Origin: Granulicella sp.
GTDB lineage: Bacteria > Acidobacteriota > Terriglobia > Terriglobales > Acidobacteriaceae
Length of the DNA: 64,000 nucleotides
Assembly (NCBI GenBank): GCA_025357875.1
Contig: JANYLK010000225.1
Location: forward strand, 38,773-102,772
Reading direction: 5' to 3'
Of the stretch, positions 17,317-26,581 are shown one piece after another. Under the pieces are notes generated by a model, which saw nothing but the letters and a program-made list of their open reading frames with translations, ran no database searches and had not been told where the DNA came from. Within the stretch, counting starts at the first letter, position 1. The number at the start of each line of letters is the position of its first letter. Made by a program: the position numbers and the translations under genes.

Positions 17317-18567
17317 TCATGGGGCACCCGGCTCTGGGATGCTGGACGATGGACTGCCCACTGACGGAGGCTGCCGAAGTGCAGTCGCAATTAGGGCTGC
17401 TAGCAAGAATGCGGCCGAGGTAATGCAGAGTGCGTAGCTCAGACCTGCGTGTTGCGAGACGCTGCCGATCAGATACGGTGCTGCAGCGCTGACAATGCGG
17501 CCAGCGTTGTAGGCAAAGCCCATCGCTGAGCCCCGCAATGACGTCGGGAAAAGTTCGCTGGCTATCACGCTGAAGCCGCTGAAGTATCCGGTTCCAAAGA
17601 ATCCCACCAGCGGGCCGATGAGCAGGAGCGCAAACGGGTTTCGCACAAATGCGAAAATCGGTACCAGCATCGCGGCAATCAGAAGATAGCCGATGTACGT
17701 GTATTTCCTGCTGAAGCGATCGGCAATATATCCGAAGACGATGTAGCCGAGGAATGTTCCCACCTGCATCACGATGGTCCATTCAGAAGTGCCTACGATA
17801 CTGAGACCGCGGCCGCCTGCCGCGACGGGCATCGAAAGAAAGCGAGGCACCCACGTGAACAATCCCCACCACGCGAAGAGGGCCGCAGCGTTCATGCCGG
17901 CGCACACAAGCATGCTACGTCCCATGGTACCGCGAAAGAGTTGGCCTACAGGCACTTGTGATTTCCGCTCCCGCTGCCACGCCTCTGGCTCGCGCACTCC
18001 GCGCTGCAACCAGAGAGCAATCAAGGCGGGAGCGACGCCCACAAAGAAGACTGCCCGCCATCCGAAGTGAGGCATGACCAGTGCGACGACCAGCGCACCC
18101 AGCGCATAGCCGACCGCCCATGAGCTCTGCACGAACGCGAGAGCCTTTCCGCGGTGGCGCGCCGGCCACGTCTCCGCTACCAGCGCGGCACCCGATGCCC
18201 ACTCCCCGCCCATGCCAAGTCCCAGCAAGATCCGGCAGAGCATGAACTGCGCGGCGGTATGGGTTAACCCGCAAAGCCCCGTCGCCACCGAATATACAAG
18301 CACGCTGATGGTGAGCGCGCGAACGCGGCCGTACCGGTCGGCAAACCAGCCAAAGCCAATGCCTCCGACAGCCGCTGCGATGAGCGTAACCGACATCATC
18401 GCACCGCTCATCGCGGCGGAAAGATGCATCTCGCGCTGCACCTGCCCCAGCACAAGCGCATAGAGCATTACATCCATGCTGTCGAGCATCCATCCCAGCG
18501 AAGCGGCGGCAAGTGTGCGCTTCTCGTTGCGCGAGGACTCGGTTAGCCAACCGTAGATTCCGTTCAA
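17317..18567 (-). CDS. MFS transporter (sugar/organic-acid permease type)
   Basis: 416-residue major facilitator with twelve predicted helices. The start is taken as TTG 18567 (LNGIYGWLTE) because GGCGGAG lies five bases upstream; the frame runs further 5' but without conservation. MFS loop motifs are present: FADRYGRVRAL between helices 2 and 3, and IADRFSRK in the second half. ARHRGKALAFVQSSW after helix 4 resembles the shikimate/sialate/aromatic-acid permease group. It is divergent from hyuA across 82 bases, so it may import the hyuAB substrate; this is inference. The last codons overlap one arm of a repeat family (see 17319). Confidence 0.85.
   Translation of the reverse strand: MNGIYGWLTESSRNEKRTLAAASLGWMLDSMDVMLYALVLGQVQREMHLSAAMSGAMMSVTLIAAAVGGIGFGWFADRYGRVRALTISVLVYSVATGLCGLTHTAAQFMLCRILLGLGMGGEWASGAALVAETWPARHRGKALAFVQSSWAVGYALGALVVALVMPHFGWRAVFFVGVAPALIALWLQRGVREPEAWQRERKSQVPVGQLFRGTMGRSMLVCAGMNAAALFAWWGLFTWVPRFLSMPVAAGGRGLSIVGTSEWTIVMQVGTFLGYIVFGYIADRFSRKYTYIGYLLIAAMLVPIFAFVRNPFALLLIGPLVGFFGTGYFSGFSVIASELFPTSLRGSAMGFAYNAGRIVSAAAPYLIGSVSQHAGLSYALCITSAAFLLAALIATALRQPPSVGSPSSSIPEPGAP
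17319..17331. repeat. Partial copy of the ATGGGGYAMCCGG repeat
   Basis: ATGGGGCACCCGG is shared with the hairpin element at 39400-39445; a variant (ATGGGGTAACCGG) flanks the hairpin in mqnA. Here it encodes the last residues and stop of the MFS protein (PGAP-stop). No opposite arm is evident. Confidence 0.45.
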
Positions 18568-18649
18568 ATCGACTCCGCCTGGTATACAGTTCGAAAATGC
18601 GGCAGCACTTCGGACTTGCCGTGATCTTACGATACGGGAGCAGACTAAT

Positions 18650-20638
18650 TTGCGCGTAGCGGTGGATACCGGCGGCACGTTCACAGATTGCGTCTATCTT
18701 GCGGACGGCCAACTGAAAGTACTGAAAGTTTTTTCGACTCCTGCTGATCCGTCGCAGGCGGTTCTTAATGCTCTCGCACAGATTGGGGCTGGAGCCGTCC
18801 TCAACGTCAGGCACGGCACGACGATTGGCACCAACGCAATGCTGGAGCGCAAGGGGGCACTCGTTGCGTTTGTGACGACAGCGGGCTTCGAGGATACGAT
18901 CGCTATTGGGCGCCAGACACGCGCCAAACTCTACGACTGGTTTGCCCCAGTACCGGTGTGCCTCGTTCCGCGGGAATTGCGGTTCGGAGTACCGGAGCGT
19001 GTGAGCGCCCAAGGCGAAATGCTTTGTTCTCCCACAGAAGAAGAGCTTGATGCGCTTGTCGATGCGGTGCGTGTCAGCGGAGCCGAGGCAGTTGCCATCT
19101 CGCTCCTCTTTTCATTTGCAAACCCTGAGACGGAATTGCGCGTGGAATCCGCTCTGCAACGCTTAGGCATCCCAGTCTCTACCTCGCATCGCATTCTGCC
19201 GGAGTTTCGCGAATACGAGCGCGCGTCAACCATCGTCGCCAACGCCTATCTGGCGCCAAAAATGCAGACCTATCTTTTGCATCTGGAAGATTGCGTAGCC
19301 ACGCAATACGCGGGCGGCCGGGTCGACGTGATGCAGTCCTCAGGCGGCATCATCTCTGCTCGCCTCGCAGCTCGCGAGCCGGTTCGTACGATCCTCTCGG
19401 GGCCCGCCGGTGGGGTTATTGGCACTTGCCAGGTCGCGCGCTGGGCCGGGTTCGACCGCATCGTCGGATTCGATATGGGTGGCACCTCAACCGATGTTTT
19501 TCTCGTCGATGCAACGCAAGACGCACAACTGACAAGCGAGTCCGCAGTCGCGGGAATTCCCGTCAGCGTCCCCATGCTGGACATTCACACTGCCGGTGCC
19601 GGTGGCGGTTCGATCGCCCGCTTCGATGCTGGCGGCATGCTGCGCGTCGGACCCGAGTCGGCAGGTTCGGATCCGGGCCCAATCTGCTTTGGCCGTGGAA
19701 CCATGCCCACTGTCACCGATGCCAATCTGCTGCTGGGTCGCCTGGATGCAGAGAGTTTTATCGGCGGAGGCGTCAACCTTGATCGACAACGCACCGAGAG
19801 ACTTATGCAGGAACAGAAGGGTCGGCTGGCGACTGCGGAGGAGTTCGCCGCAGGCATTCTGCGCGTCGTCGAAACGCAGATGGAGAAGGCCATCCGAGTA
19901 ATCTCCGTTGAGCGTGGCCACGACCCACGTCAATTCACGCTGGTTGCTTTCGGCGGTGGCGGGCCCTTGCACGCGTGTTCTTTAGCTCGTGCGCTGCGTA
20001 TCCCCAGGGTGCTGATTCCGGCGATGCCTGGAGCGCTTTCCGCAGTAGGAATTCTCCTCGCCGACGCAGTCCGCGATTATTCGCGCACCGTGATGCTGCC
20101 GGGTGACGCGCTGGAGAGGGTCGCGGTCATCTTTAAAGATTTAGACCAGCGCGGCATTTCAGAATTTGCAGCGGAAGGTCTGCAAGGCACGGCGCTGCAT
20201 ACAATCGACGTGCGCTATCGCCGGCAGGGATACGAACTGAATGTCCCCTATGACGTGCAAGCTCCTGCGAAATCCGTCGTAGCGTTTCATCAGATGCACC
20301 AACAACGCTACGGCTTTTGTGACGAAGCCCGACCGGTGGAGATAGTCAACTTGCGGTTGCGGATGATCGCTGCCGGCGAGTCCTATTCACCAATTCAGCA
20401 GGAGCTTGTGGTGGGAGATGGAAGCGGCGCCTTTTACGCTACGCGGTTGGTTTACTTTGATGGTGAATTCGTCTCCGCGCGTTTGTACCGACGGGACGGG
20501 CTCGCACCCGGGCATACGATTTGTGGGCCAGCGCTGATTACCGAGTACACCTCGGCCACAGTCTTGCCGCCCGATTGCCGCGCGCGGGTCGACAACTTCG
20601 GAAATCTTGTCATCACATTCACCGAGGATAGCAAATGA
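18650..20638 (+). CDS. hyuA: Hydantoinase/5-oxoprolinase family subunit A
   Basis: 662-residue ATP-dependent amidohydrolase subunit of the HyuA/oxoprolinase family. The N-terminal actin-like fold begins with VAVDTGGTFTDC. Other conserved blocks are RHGTTIGTNAMLERKGA, LSGPAGGVIG, VGFDMGGTSTDV, and DIHTAGAGGGSIA with DPGP soon after. The start is TTG 18650 with GGGAG upstream; the protein begins at the conserved MRVAVDTGG. It overlaps hyuB by four bases. Family substrates include hydantoins, 5-oxoproline and N-methylhydantoin, and acetone for related carboxylases. The sequence alone does not settle the substrate. Confidence 0.9.
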   Translation: MRVAVDTGGTFTDCVYLADGQLKVLKVFSTPADPSQAVLNALAQIGAGAVLNVRHGTTIGTNAMLERKGALVAFVTTAGFEDTIAIGRQTRAKLYDWFAPVPVCLVPRELRFGVPERVSAQGEMLCSPTEEELDALVDAVRVSGAEAVAISLLFSFANPETELRVESALQRLGIPVSTSHRILPEFREYERASTIVANAYLAPKMQTYLLHLEDCVATQYAGGRVDVMQSSGGIISARLAAREPVRTILSGPAGGVIGTCQVARWAGFDRIVGFDMGGTSTDVFLVDATQDAQLTSESAVAGIPVSVPMLDIHTAGAGGGSIARFDAGGMLRVGPESAGSDPGPICFGRGTMPTVTDANLLLGRLDAESFIGGGVNLDRQRTERLMQEQKGRLATAEEFAAGILRVVETQMEKAIRVISVERGHDPRQFTLVAFGGGGPLHACSLARALRIPRVLIPAMPGALSAVGILLADAVRDYSRTVMLPGDALERVAVIFKDLDQRGISEFAAEGLQGTALHTIDVRYRRQGYELNVPYDVQAPAKSVVAFHQMHQQRYGFCDEARPVEIVNLRLRMIAAGESYSPIQQELVVGDGSGAFYATRLVYFDGEFVSARLYRRDGLAPGHTICGPALITEYTSATVLPPDCRARVDNFGNLVITFTEDSK

Positions 20639-22230
20639 CTCTTCACACTACCGACCCAATCGAGCTCGCAGTCTTTCAGAGCGCAGTACATTCCATTGCA
20701 GAGGAGATGGGCGCAGCATTACGGCGCACGGCACTCTCCCCGAACATCAAGGAGCGGCGCGACTACTCCTGCGCAATCTTCGATGGTCAAGGAAGGGTGA
20801 TTGCAATGGGCGATCACATGCCGGTGCACCTTGGCTCCATGCCCATGTCGGTGCAGGCGGCAATCGGTGCAATCGAATTTGAGCCTGGCGATATTGCGAT
20901 CCTCAACGATCCATACGCCGGAGGAACTCATCTTCCGGACATCACAATGGTGCTGCCTGTCTTTATGGCGGACACTTCTGAAAAGAAGCCAGCGTTCTAC
21001 GTCTCTAATCGCGCGCACCACGCGGATGTCGGCGGAACCTTCGCCGGGTCGATGGGACCGGCCACGGAAATATTTCAGGAGGGCATTCGAATTCCTCCCG
21101 TACGGATTGTGCGTGGAGGCAAAGTCGATCGAGAGATGCTCAACCTGATTCTGCTGAACGTGCGCACACCTGCAGAGCGAGAGGGCGATCTGGAATCGCA
21201 AATTGGCGCATGCCGCGTAGGCGAGCAACGTATCCTGCAACTCGCGGAGAAGTACGGTGAGCAAGCTATTCGCGGCCTCATCGATGCGCTGCTCGACTAT
21301 TCGGAGCGCCTGGTGCGTGCCGAATTACGCAAGGTGCCCGCAGGCAGTTTCAGCGCAGAAGACTGGCTGGATGACGATGGCGTAACCGATAAACCGTGCA
21401 GGATCGCAGTGCGTTTGGAATTCGATCCTGCAAGCGCATCTGTCGTCGTAGATTGTACCGACTCATCCCCGCAGGTTGCTGGGAGCATTAACGCCGTCCG
21501 TGCCATTACGCTCTCCGCCTGCTTCTATATGTTGCGTTGTTTACTGGGGGACGATGCACCTGCGACTGCCGGCATTCTGCGGCCACTCACACTCATCACG
21601 CCGACCGGCAGCATCGTCGACGCCCTGCCGCCCGCACCGGTCGCTGGCGGAAATGTCGAAACTTCGCAACGTATTGTCGACGTCTTACTGCGCGCGCTGG
21701 CACTGGCACTCCCACAGCGTGTACCGGCGGCAAGCGCAGGTACGATGAGCAACCTGACCATTGGCGGCAAGGATCCACGCACCGGCGAGCCCTTCACCTA
21801 CTACGAGACGGCTGCCGGGGGGATGGGCGCGCGTCCCGGGCTAGACGGCATCTCCGGCGTGCAGACGCACATGACAAATTCCCTGAACACTCCAATCGAG
21901 GCCCTGGAATATGCCTACCCATTTCGAGTGCGGCGATACGCATATCGAGAGGGATCAGGCGGGGCCGGTCAGTTTCACGGAGGCGATGGATTGATTCGCG
22001 AGGTCGAACTGCTGGCCGATGCGCAGGTTACTTTGCTGGCGGATCGAAGGAAGTTCAAGCCCTACGGATTACTCGGAGGCGAGGACGGCGCGCCTGGCCG
22101 CGCATCATTTGCATTGTCAGGCGGCATGGCACAGACAGAGTTGCCCGGAAAATGTAGCCGTCAGTTTCCGAAGGGAACCATACTCCGCCTAGAAACGCCC
22201 GGTGGCGGCGGATGGGGCAATCTGCAATAG
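20635..22230 (+). CDS. hyuB: Hydantoinase/5-oxoprolinase family subunit B
   Basis: 531-residue HyuB-type subunit, partner of the upstream HyuA; the start overlaps its stop as ATGA. Family blocks seen are ALSPNIKERRDYSCAIFD, LNDPYAGGTHLPDITMV, SNRAHHADVGG and the C-terminal PGGGGWGN. Length is normal. The pair should act as one ATP-dependent amide-bond hydrolase in the cytoplasm. It is followed at once by a wrecked glycosidase gene on the other strand. Confidence 0.9.
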   Translation: MTLHTTDPIELAVFQSAVHSIAEEMGAALRRTALSPNIKERRDYSCAIFDGQGRVIAMGDHMPVHLGSMPMSVQAAIGAIEFEPGDIAILNDPYAGGTHLPDITMVLPVFMADTSEKKPAFYVSNRAHHADVGGTFAGSMGPATEIFQEGIRIPPVRIVRGGKVDREMLNLILLNVRTPAEREGDLESQIGACRVGEQRILQLAEKYGEQAIRGLIDALLDYSERLVRAELRKVPAGSFSAEDWLDDDGVTDKPCRIAVRLEFDPASASVVVDCTDSSPQVAGSINAVRAITLSACFYMLRCLLGDDAPATAGILRPLTLITPTGSIVDALPPAPVAGGNVETSQRIVDVLLRALALALPQRVPAASAGTMSNLTIGGKDPRTGEPFTYYETAAGGMGARPGLDGISGVQTHMTNSLNTPIEALEYAYPFRVRRYAYREGSGGAGQFHGGDGLIREVELLADAQVTLLADRRKFKPYGLLGGEDGAPGRASFALSGGMAQTELPGKCSRQFPKGTILRLETPGGGGWGNLQ

Positions 22231-22241
22231 GTGTGAGCGAA

Positions 22242-23071
22242 CTACCGGCAGTGGGCGATGAGGACCTCGTCGGACTTGAGACTCAGGGTGATCTGATTGA
22301 CCGTCATCGTTTTGACCGCAATTTTCCGAACCAAGATCGATGTACAACGAAGCGCACCCTTGCATCAATGTCTTCGCAATCGGGAGGGGGATGGTAGTTT
22401 GAGGACCCCGCTGGACAGCAACAAGCATAAGTTCTTTGCCGCTCCGCCTGGCGGTGTCCGAGTCGCATGTAGGCGAATGAGTTAGTCGACGCTTGCAAGG
22501 TTTGTTCCGTTCCACAGGCCAAGGCGGGATGTGCGTGGTGTAATCCGGTCAACTGTGCCACCCAGTCATGCATCTCACGCTCTTCTGCGGTGCGGCCGGC
22601 GTCGGTAAAGACGATGCGTTTATGTCCGAAGAAGCCGCGGGGAAGGTCGAGGCGGGTGTCGTGATCATCGCCGCCGCGCATTGCCAATTCATCCCCGGAA
22701 TAAAGACTTGGGAAGGCCGCGGGTAGTCAACAGAACGGCCAAGGCGAGGCGCATGGCGGCAGAGGACTTTACATCGCTGCGAAAACGAGGCGGACAACCA
22801 TAGAGTTGCCCAGTGTCCACTATCGGAGATCTCGGTGCGATCGAGGCGCAGAGCCTTGTGGCTTAGGGTCAAATGAGTGCCATTGAGCCCTTCGCCACGG
22901 ACCAACCAACATCGGCTTCGGCATTCCAGCCCACCGATTCGGCGGATCGATTTTTGTGATCTGCAGGAGTTCGCTAGTGGGGAAAGCTTGTCCGCCATAT
23001 GCCGCCGAGGCAAAGAATATTACGCAGAGAGCAAGCGCGAAGGCCAACGCAGGATGTCGAGAATGGGTCAC
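22242..23071 (-). pseudogene. Cyclomaltodextrinase/neopullulanase-like GH13 gene, decayed
   Basis: Remnant of a secreted GH13 maltodextrin hydrolase. The intact ancestor would be about 600 residues; only about 830 bases remain. The start retains a signal peptide (MTHSRHPALAFALALCVIF) and the N-domain (ITKIDPPNRWAGMPKPM). A +1 insertion near 22905 moves to the frame of LVRGEGLNGTHLTLS and DSGHWATLWLS. At about 22790 roughly 1 kb, including the catalytic barrel, is missing. The text then resumes with MRLALAVLLTTRGLP, shifts frame again near 22700 to YSGDELAMRGGDDHD, and shifts at least twice more before VNQITLSLKSDEVLIAHCR and a stop at 22242. Confidence 0.85.
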
Positions 23072-23156
23072 GTTGCGCTCCGACTAAAACGATCAGCTTT
23101 AAGAAGACAGCGGCACTGCACTTTGAATGCAGCGCCGCTCAGGGATACAAGCCAGG

Positions 23157-23265
23157 CTAGAAGGTGATGCGATACACGAACTCCAACTCACGGGCGGAGC
23201 GGAAGCGTGTGCCGTTGATTGTGACCGCCGGCGACTGATCGATGTTGGTGTTCGACGAATTGCCA
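23157..23265 (-). pseudogene. Possible C-terminal end of an outer-membrane beta-barrel receptor
   Basis: The minus strand reads FGNSSNTNIDQSP, then TRFRSARELEFVYRITF and a stop. The aromatic-ended last strand is the usual end of a TonB-dependent receptor or other barrel. It lies 85 bases upstream of the decayed cyclomaltodextrinase in the same direction, the usual order in maltodextrin loci. No start or plug domain is found, and the GH31 fragment occupies the other strand from 23268. The family call is tentative. Confidence 0.3.
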
Positions 23266-23267
23266 AA

Positions 23268-23588
23268 CTGTACGATGTCCAGCACCGCCTCGCTGAGCCG
23301 GGTTTTGTGCCACGCACGATGACGCATCTCGGAGCGCACAACATAGACGGCATGGAGGACTCCCGCGCTACCTGCGACGGATTACTTGCGCTTGCGCCGA
23401 ACATTCGGCCGCTTGTGCTCACGCGCGCCAGCTATGCGGGAGGACAACGTTACGTGGCGACCTGGACGGGCGACAATCTCTCAACCTGGAACCATCTACG
23501 CCAGCCAACGCCGCAACTACTGAATTTTGGCCTCAGCGCATTTTCTCTTTCAGATGCGGGTTTTGGCGGTTTCGGCGGTTCGCCTTCA
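23268..23588 (+). pseudogene. GH31 alpha-glucosidase internal fragment
   Basis: About 107 residues of the GH31 catalytic barrel survive: HRLAEPGFVPRTMTHLGAHN, DGMEDSRATCDGLLAL, RPLVLTRASYAGGQRY, ATWTGDNLSTWNHL and GFGGFGGSPS. The acid/base Asp region TWTGDN is recognisable, but both ends of a 700-plus-residue enzyme are gone and the frame continues into unrelated sequence. It is a second starch/maltodextrin gene fragment beside the decayed GH13 gene and in opposite orientation, so the locus was rearranged as well as mutated. Confidence 0.75.
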
Positions 23589-23716
23589 TTGGTTGGTCTA
23601 AGCCCATCGCAAGTCACAGCTGATGACCATATTGTGAAGCCAGAGCGGATCACAATGGGCGCGATGGTCAGCGTTCCATACAGAGATGCTGCGCAGGGGC
23701 CCCGCCAAATCCAGCG

Positions 23717-26581
23717 TCAAGGACAGAACACCGCGACCACCGTTCCGGTACCGGCGTGGCCTGGTGAAGGCCCGTACGCAGAGTTGGTCTTGACCACGAT
23801 GATGCCCGGTGCGTTCCCAGATATCGCGCTCCCTGACTTGCTTACCGAGCTCGAAGCGATCACCCCCATGTAGGAGGGCAAACTGGCCGGTGGCCCCGAA
23901 CTATTGCCGGGGTCGCTGCTCCAAACGCCGCCACAACTTTGCGGAGCTGTCTCAGCAAAGCCCTTGAACGCGTTTGGTGCCGGTCCGCCACCAAGAGAGT
24001 TGAGGTTCGCCCATTGCGCGCCCCAGAACTCAACCGCAGTGCCCGGCGCCGCGTTGAGGTTGCCGACGATCATCGACCCCTTCGCCAAAAACGCGAAGAG
24101 AATTACCGGCTCAGTAGCGGACGATGGCAGGTAGAACCCATCACCCGCGAAGTTAGCGGCCACGCTATTAGGCCCCAGCGGCTGATTGACAGTGGCGATC
24201 GTGCACGTCGCTGTACCAGTCGCGTCCGTGGTGCCCGTGCATGTCTGCGCCCCAAGACCGGAGCCCAGCGTAATGGCGACCGCTCGACCGGCGATCGGTG
24301 TCACGCCATCCTCCTTCAGTACTGCGCTGAATGTGACCGGATGGCCATTCGCAATTACAGTTGGACTGCTTGCAGTAAATGCCAGCGTGTCCTGCTCTTT
24401 CGTGACCGTAAAGGTTGTTGACGCAGGAGCCGGAACATAGAACGGGTCCCCCGCGAAACTGGCGGCCAGGGTCAGAGGCCCGGCCGGCTGATTCGGCGTA
24501 AGCGTGCAGGTCGCATTCCCCGATCCGTCCGTAAGAGCGGAGCACGTCGGAGCCCCGACGCCCGAGCCCAGCACGAACGTCACTGTCTTACTCGGCAGCA
24601 CGGAACCGTCAGTGGTTAGCTGCGCCTGAACTTGCGTCGCATCGTTATAGTCGGCGGTTGTAGAACTCAAAGCGGTGAATGCGAGTGCGGCCTCTTCGTG
24701 GGTAACAGTAAATCCCGTGGACGTGCTGCTTCCCGCATAGGAGGAGTCTGAAGCGAACGTAACCGTCAGCGTCTGCGGGCCGGCTGGCTGGTTCGGCGTT
24801 AGCGAGCAGGTCGCTATCCCCGAGCCATTCGTTACCGCCGAACAGGTTGGCGCGCTTCCGCCGGAGCCGAGCACAAAGGTCACCGTCTTGCCTGCGAGCG
24901 GACTCCCACCAGCAGTCAACACAGCCTGCACCGTCACCGCGTCGTTATAGTCCGACGTGGTGGCACTGGCACCAGTAAACGCGATCGATGAGGCCGGTTC
25001 GACGTTCACATCGAAATTGACCGACGGTATTCCGTTCGTCACAACCACCAGCTGGCTCGCGCCCTGTTCCATGCCGGACGGCACATCGAAGTTGGTCGAA
25101 ATCGTTGAAATATCGCCTACAGCCTCGACGCCCATCCGGCTGTGGCCGTGGGTGCGCGCATAGAAAACATGCCCGCTTCCATTGTTCGTGATCCGCACCA
25201 GTGGATAGTTGGTGGCCGTCTGAGCATCGTCGCCGTACGAGCCGCCCATCGAAACTCCATTGAACAGGTTGCCGGAGATCGAATACGTATTGCCTAGCCC
25301 AAGAACGCCCGGCGCTGATGTAATCACAGGCCTCCACGCGTTTTGCGGGCTACCCGAGTTCGTGTAGAGGTACACATCATTCGAGCCGTGCGTATATAGA
25401 ATCTCACCGCTCGGCAGTGCTACCATTCGCCCCTTGAACGCAGCCTCGCCGCTAACGCTGGGCCCGCTTGCGGTTACTAGATTGAATGCCCCGCCGGTAT
25501 TGAATTCGAAGAATTGCGCGCCTGTGCCGAACGTTTTGTTGACCACGCCCGGCGACGATTCCACCAACACATTGCCATCCGGCAGGATAGATGCCGGACC
25601 GTCCGCCACGGTCAACTGTTTCCCTGTGTTCTGAGGAATCGAGCCCAGCGGAAATGTTGCAGCCGTCGTCCAAGTCTTCGTAGCAGTGCTATACGTAGCA
25701 GTCTGACCCGACGGATTTCCTCCAAACCAGATCACCGTACCATCCGGCCGCAAGATCGACGGCCCGACCTCTTTCGAACCCCCTCCCGTCGAAGTAATAT
25801 CCGCCAGATTGACCGGCGTATATCCGGGCGAGCTCCAGCTCAGGGTCGTCGGATCGTATATTTCGTAAGCCGTTCCGCCTCCTGTACTCACATTGGCGGT
25901 ATTGTTCGCATCCACCGTCAATACCGTTCCATCGGGCAGGTCGATCCAGCCCTCCTCGTCGTTGCCGTCTAACTTGCCGCTCGCACCCACAAGGGTGAGG
26001 GTCAACGCATTCGCATCGAGTTGGTAGATGTTCGTGGAATTTACATCGGCGACAAGGATGGTTCCATCCTTCAGAATGATCGACTGGTTGTCGCTTCCAC
26101 CGTAACCCGCGGGAACCGTGATGGGTCCAGCCCATTGTCCGGCTCCGCCATTGGCCGTGGGATCGAAGACATAGCCCAGCGTAGTGGAGCAGTTAGTCAC
26201 CGGCGGTGGCGGCGTCGCGCACCCCAGATAGCCATTGTTATATTCGCCGCCAATTACAAACACGCGGCCATCCGGCAGTACCGCCGAAGCATAGTAAAGA
26301 GGCCCGTAGCCCGGCGGCACAGGGCTGGGCTGCGGCAGATCCTGCAAGGCCGACCAGTTGCCGGTCGCGTACTTGCCGTTTTGATCGGGCGTCAGCCGTT
26401 GCCACGACTTGGTCTGTTCCCCTGCCTGGCACATCACGCTGCCATCGGTCAGCAGAAGACATGTACTGGCATTCGGTGAGCCGGGGATTGCCGTCCACTG
26501 TGCGTGCGCGGATTCAAAACCGGCGAATGAGGCGAGGAAAAGGATCGAAATTACACACGTCAACGAGATGTTCGCTCTCAT
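23717..26581 (-). CDS. Secreted Kelch-like beta-propeller protein with three Ig-like repeats
   Basis: 954-residue exported protein. ATG 26581 has AGGAG upstream and gives a signal peptide MRANISLTCVISILFLASF with cleavage near AHA-QW. Residues about 30-460 form Kelch/galactose-oxidase-like blades, with repeated DGTV, DGRVFVIGG, LPDGNVLVESS and LPSGEILYTHG turns. Three bacterial Ig-like domains of about 97 residues follow (24690-24985, 24393-24690, 24105-24393), each with a CS/CT...GxATC pair. The C-terminal 125 residues (GNLNAAPGTAVEFWGAQWA, GTVVAVFCP) form a block I recall from acidobacterial secreted proteins. No catalytic residues are assigned. Adhesion or carbohydrate binding is a guess. 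Confidence 0.8.
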   Translation of the reverse strand: MRANISLTCVISILFLASFAGFESAHAQWTAIPGSPNASTCLLLTDGSVMCQAGEQTKSWQRLTPDQNGKYATGNWSALQDLPQPSPVPPGYGPLYYASAVLPDGRVFVIGGEYNNGYLGCATPPPPVTNCSTTLGYVFDPTANGGAGQWAGPITVPAGYGGSDNQSIILKDGTILVADVNSTNIYQLDANALTLTLVGASGKLDGNDEEGWIDLPDGTVLTVDANNTANVSTGGGTAYEIYDPTTLSWSSPGYTPVNLADITSTGGGSKEVGPSILRPDGTVIWFGGNPSGQTATYSTATKTWTTAATFPLGSIPQNTGKQLTVADGPASILPDGNVLVESSPGVVNKTFGTGAQFFEFNTGGAFNLVTASGPSVSGEAAFKGRMVALPSGEILYTHGSNDVYLYTNSGSPQNAWRPVITSAPGVLGLGNTYSISGNLFNGVSMGGSYGDDAQTATNYPLVRITNNGSGHVFYARTHGHSRMGVEAVGDISTISTNFDVPSGMEQGASQLVVVTNGIPSVNFDVNVEPASSIAFTGASATTSDYNDAVTVQAVLTAGGSPLAGKTVTFVLGSGGSAPTCSAVTNGSGIATCSLTPNQPAGPQTLTVTFASDSSYAGSSTSTGFTVTHEEAALAFTALSSTTADYNDATQVQAQLTTDGSVLPSKTVTFVLGSGVGAPTCSALTDGSGNATCTLTPNQPAGPLTLAASFAGDPFYVPAPASTTFTVTKEQDTLAFTASSPTVIANGHPVTFSAVLKEDGVTPIAGRAVAITLGSGLGAQTCTGTTDATGTATCTIATVNQPLGPNSVAANFAGDGFYLPSSATEPVILFAFLAKGSMIVGNLNAAPGTAVEFWGAQWANLNSLGGGPAPNAFKGFAETAPQSCGGVWSSDPGNSSGPPASLPSYMGVIASSSVSKSGSAISGNAPGIIVVKTNSAYGPSPGHAGTGTVVAVFCP
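24105..24985 (-). repeat. Three tandem Ig-like domain repeats within the Kelch protein
   Basis: Units of about 290 bases encode Ig-like domains. The first two share long near-identical blocks, such as DYNDA near 24945 and 24648, and TLTPNQPAGP; the third is more diverged. The spacing of about 297 bases points to tandem duplication. Confidence 0.75.

Noticed and set aside
17915..19012. 365-residue frame across the MFS/hyuA start region on the minus strand
   Set aside because: Arg/Cys-rich, low-complexity shadow of the MFS gene running over the divergent promoter; no family features.
23127..23873. 248-residue plus-strand frame as an intact gene
   Set aside because: Only residues about 48-154 match GH31; the rest is unrelated or antisense to the Kelch gene, so it is treated as a fragment.
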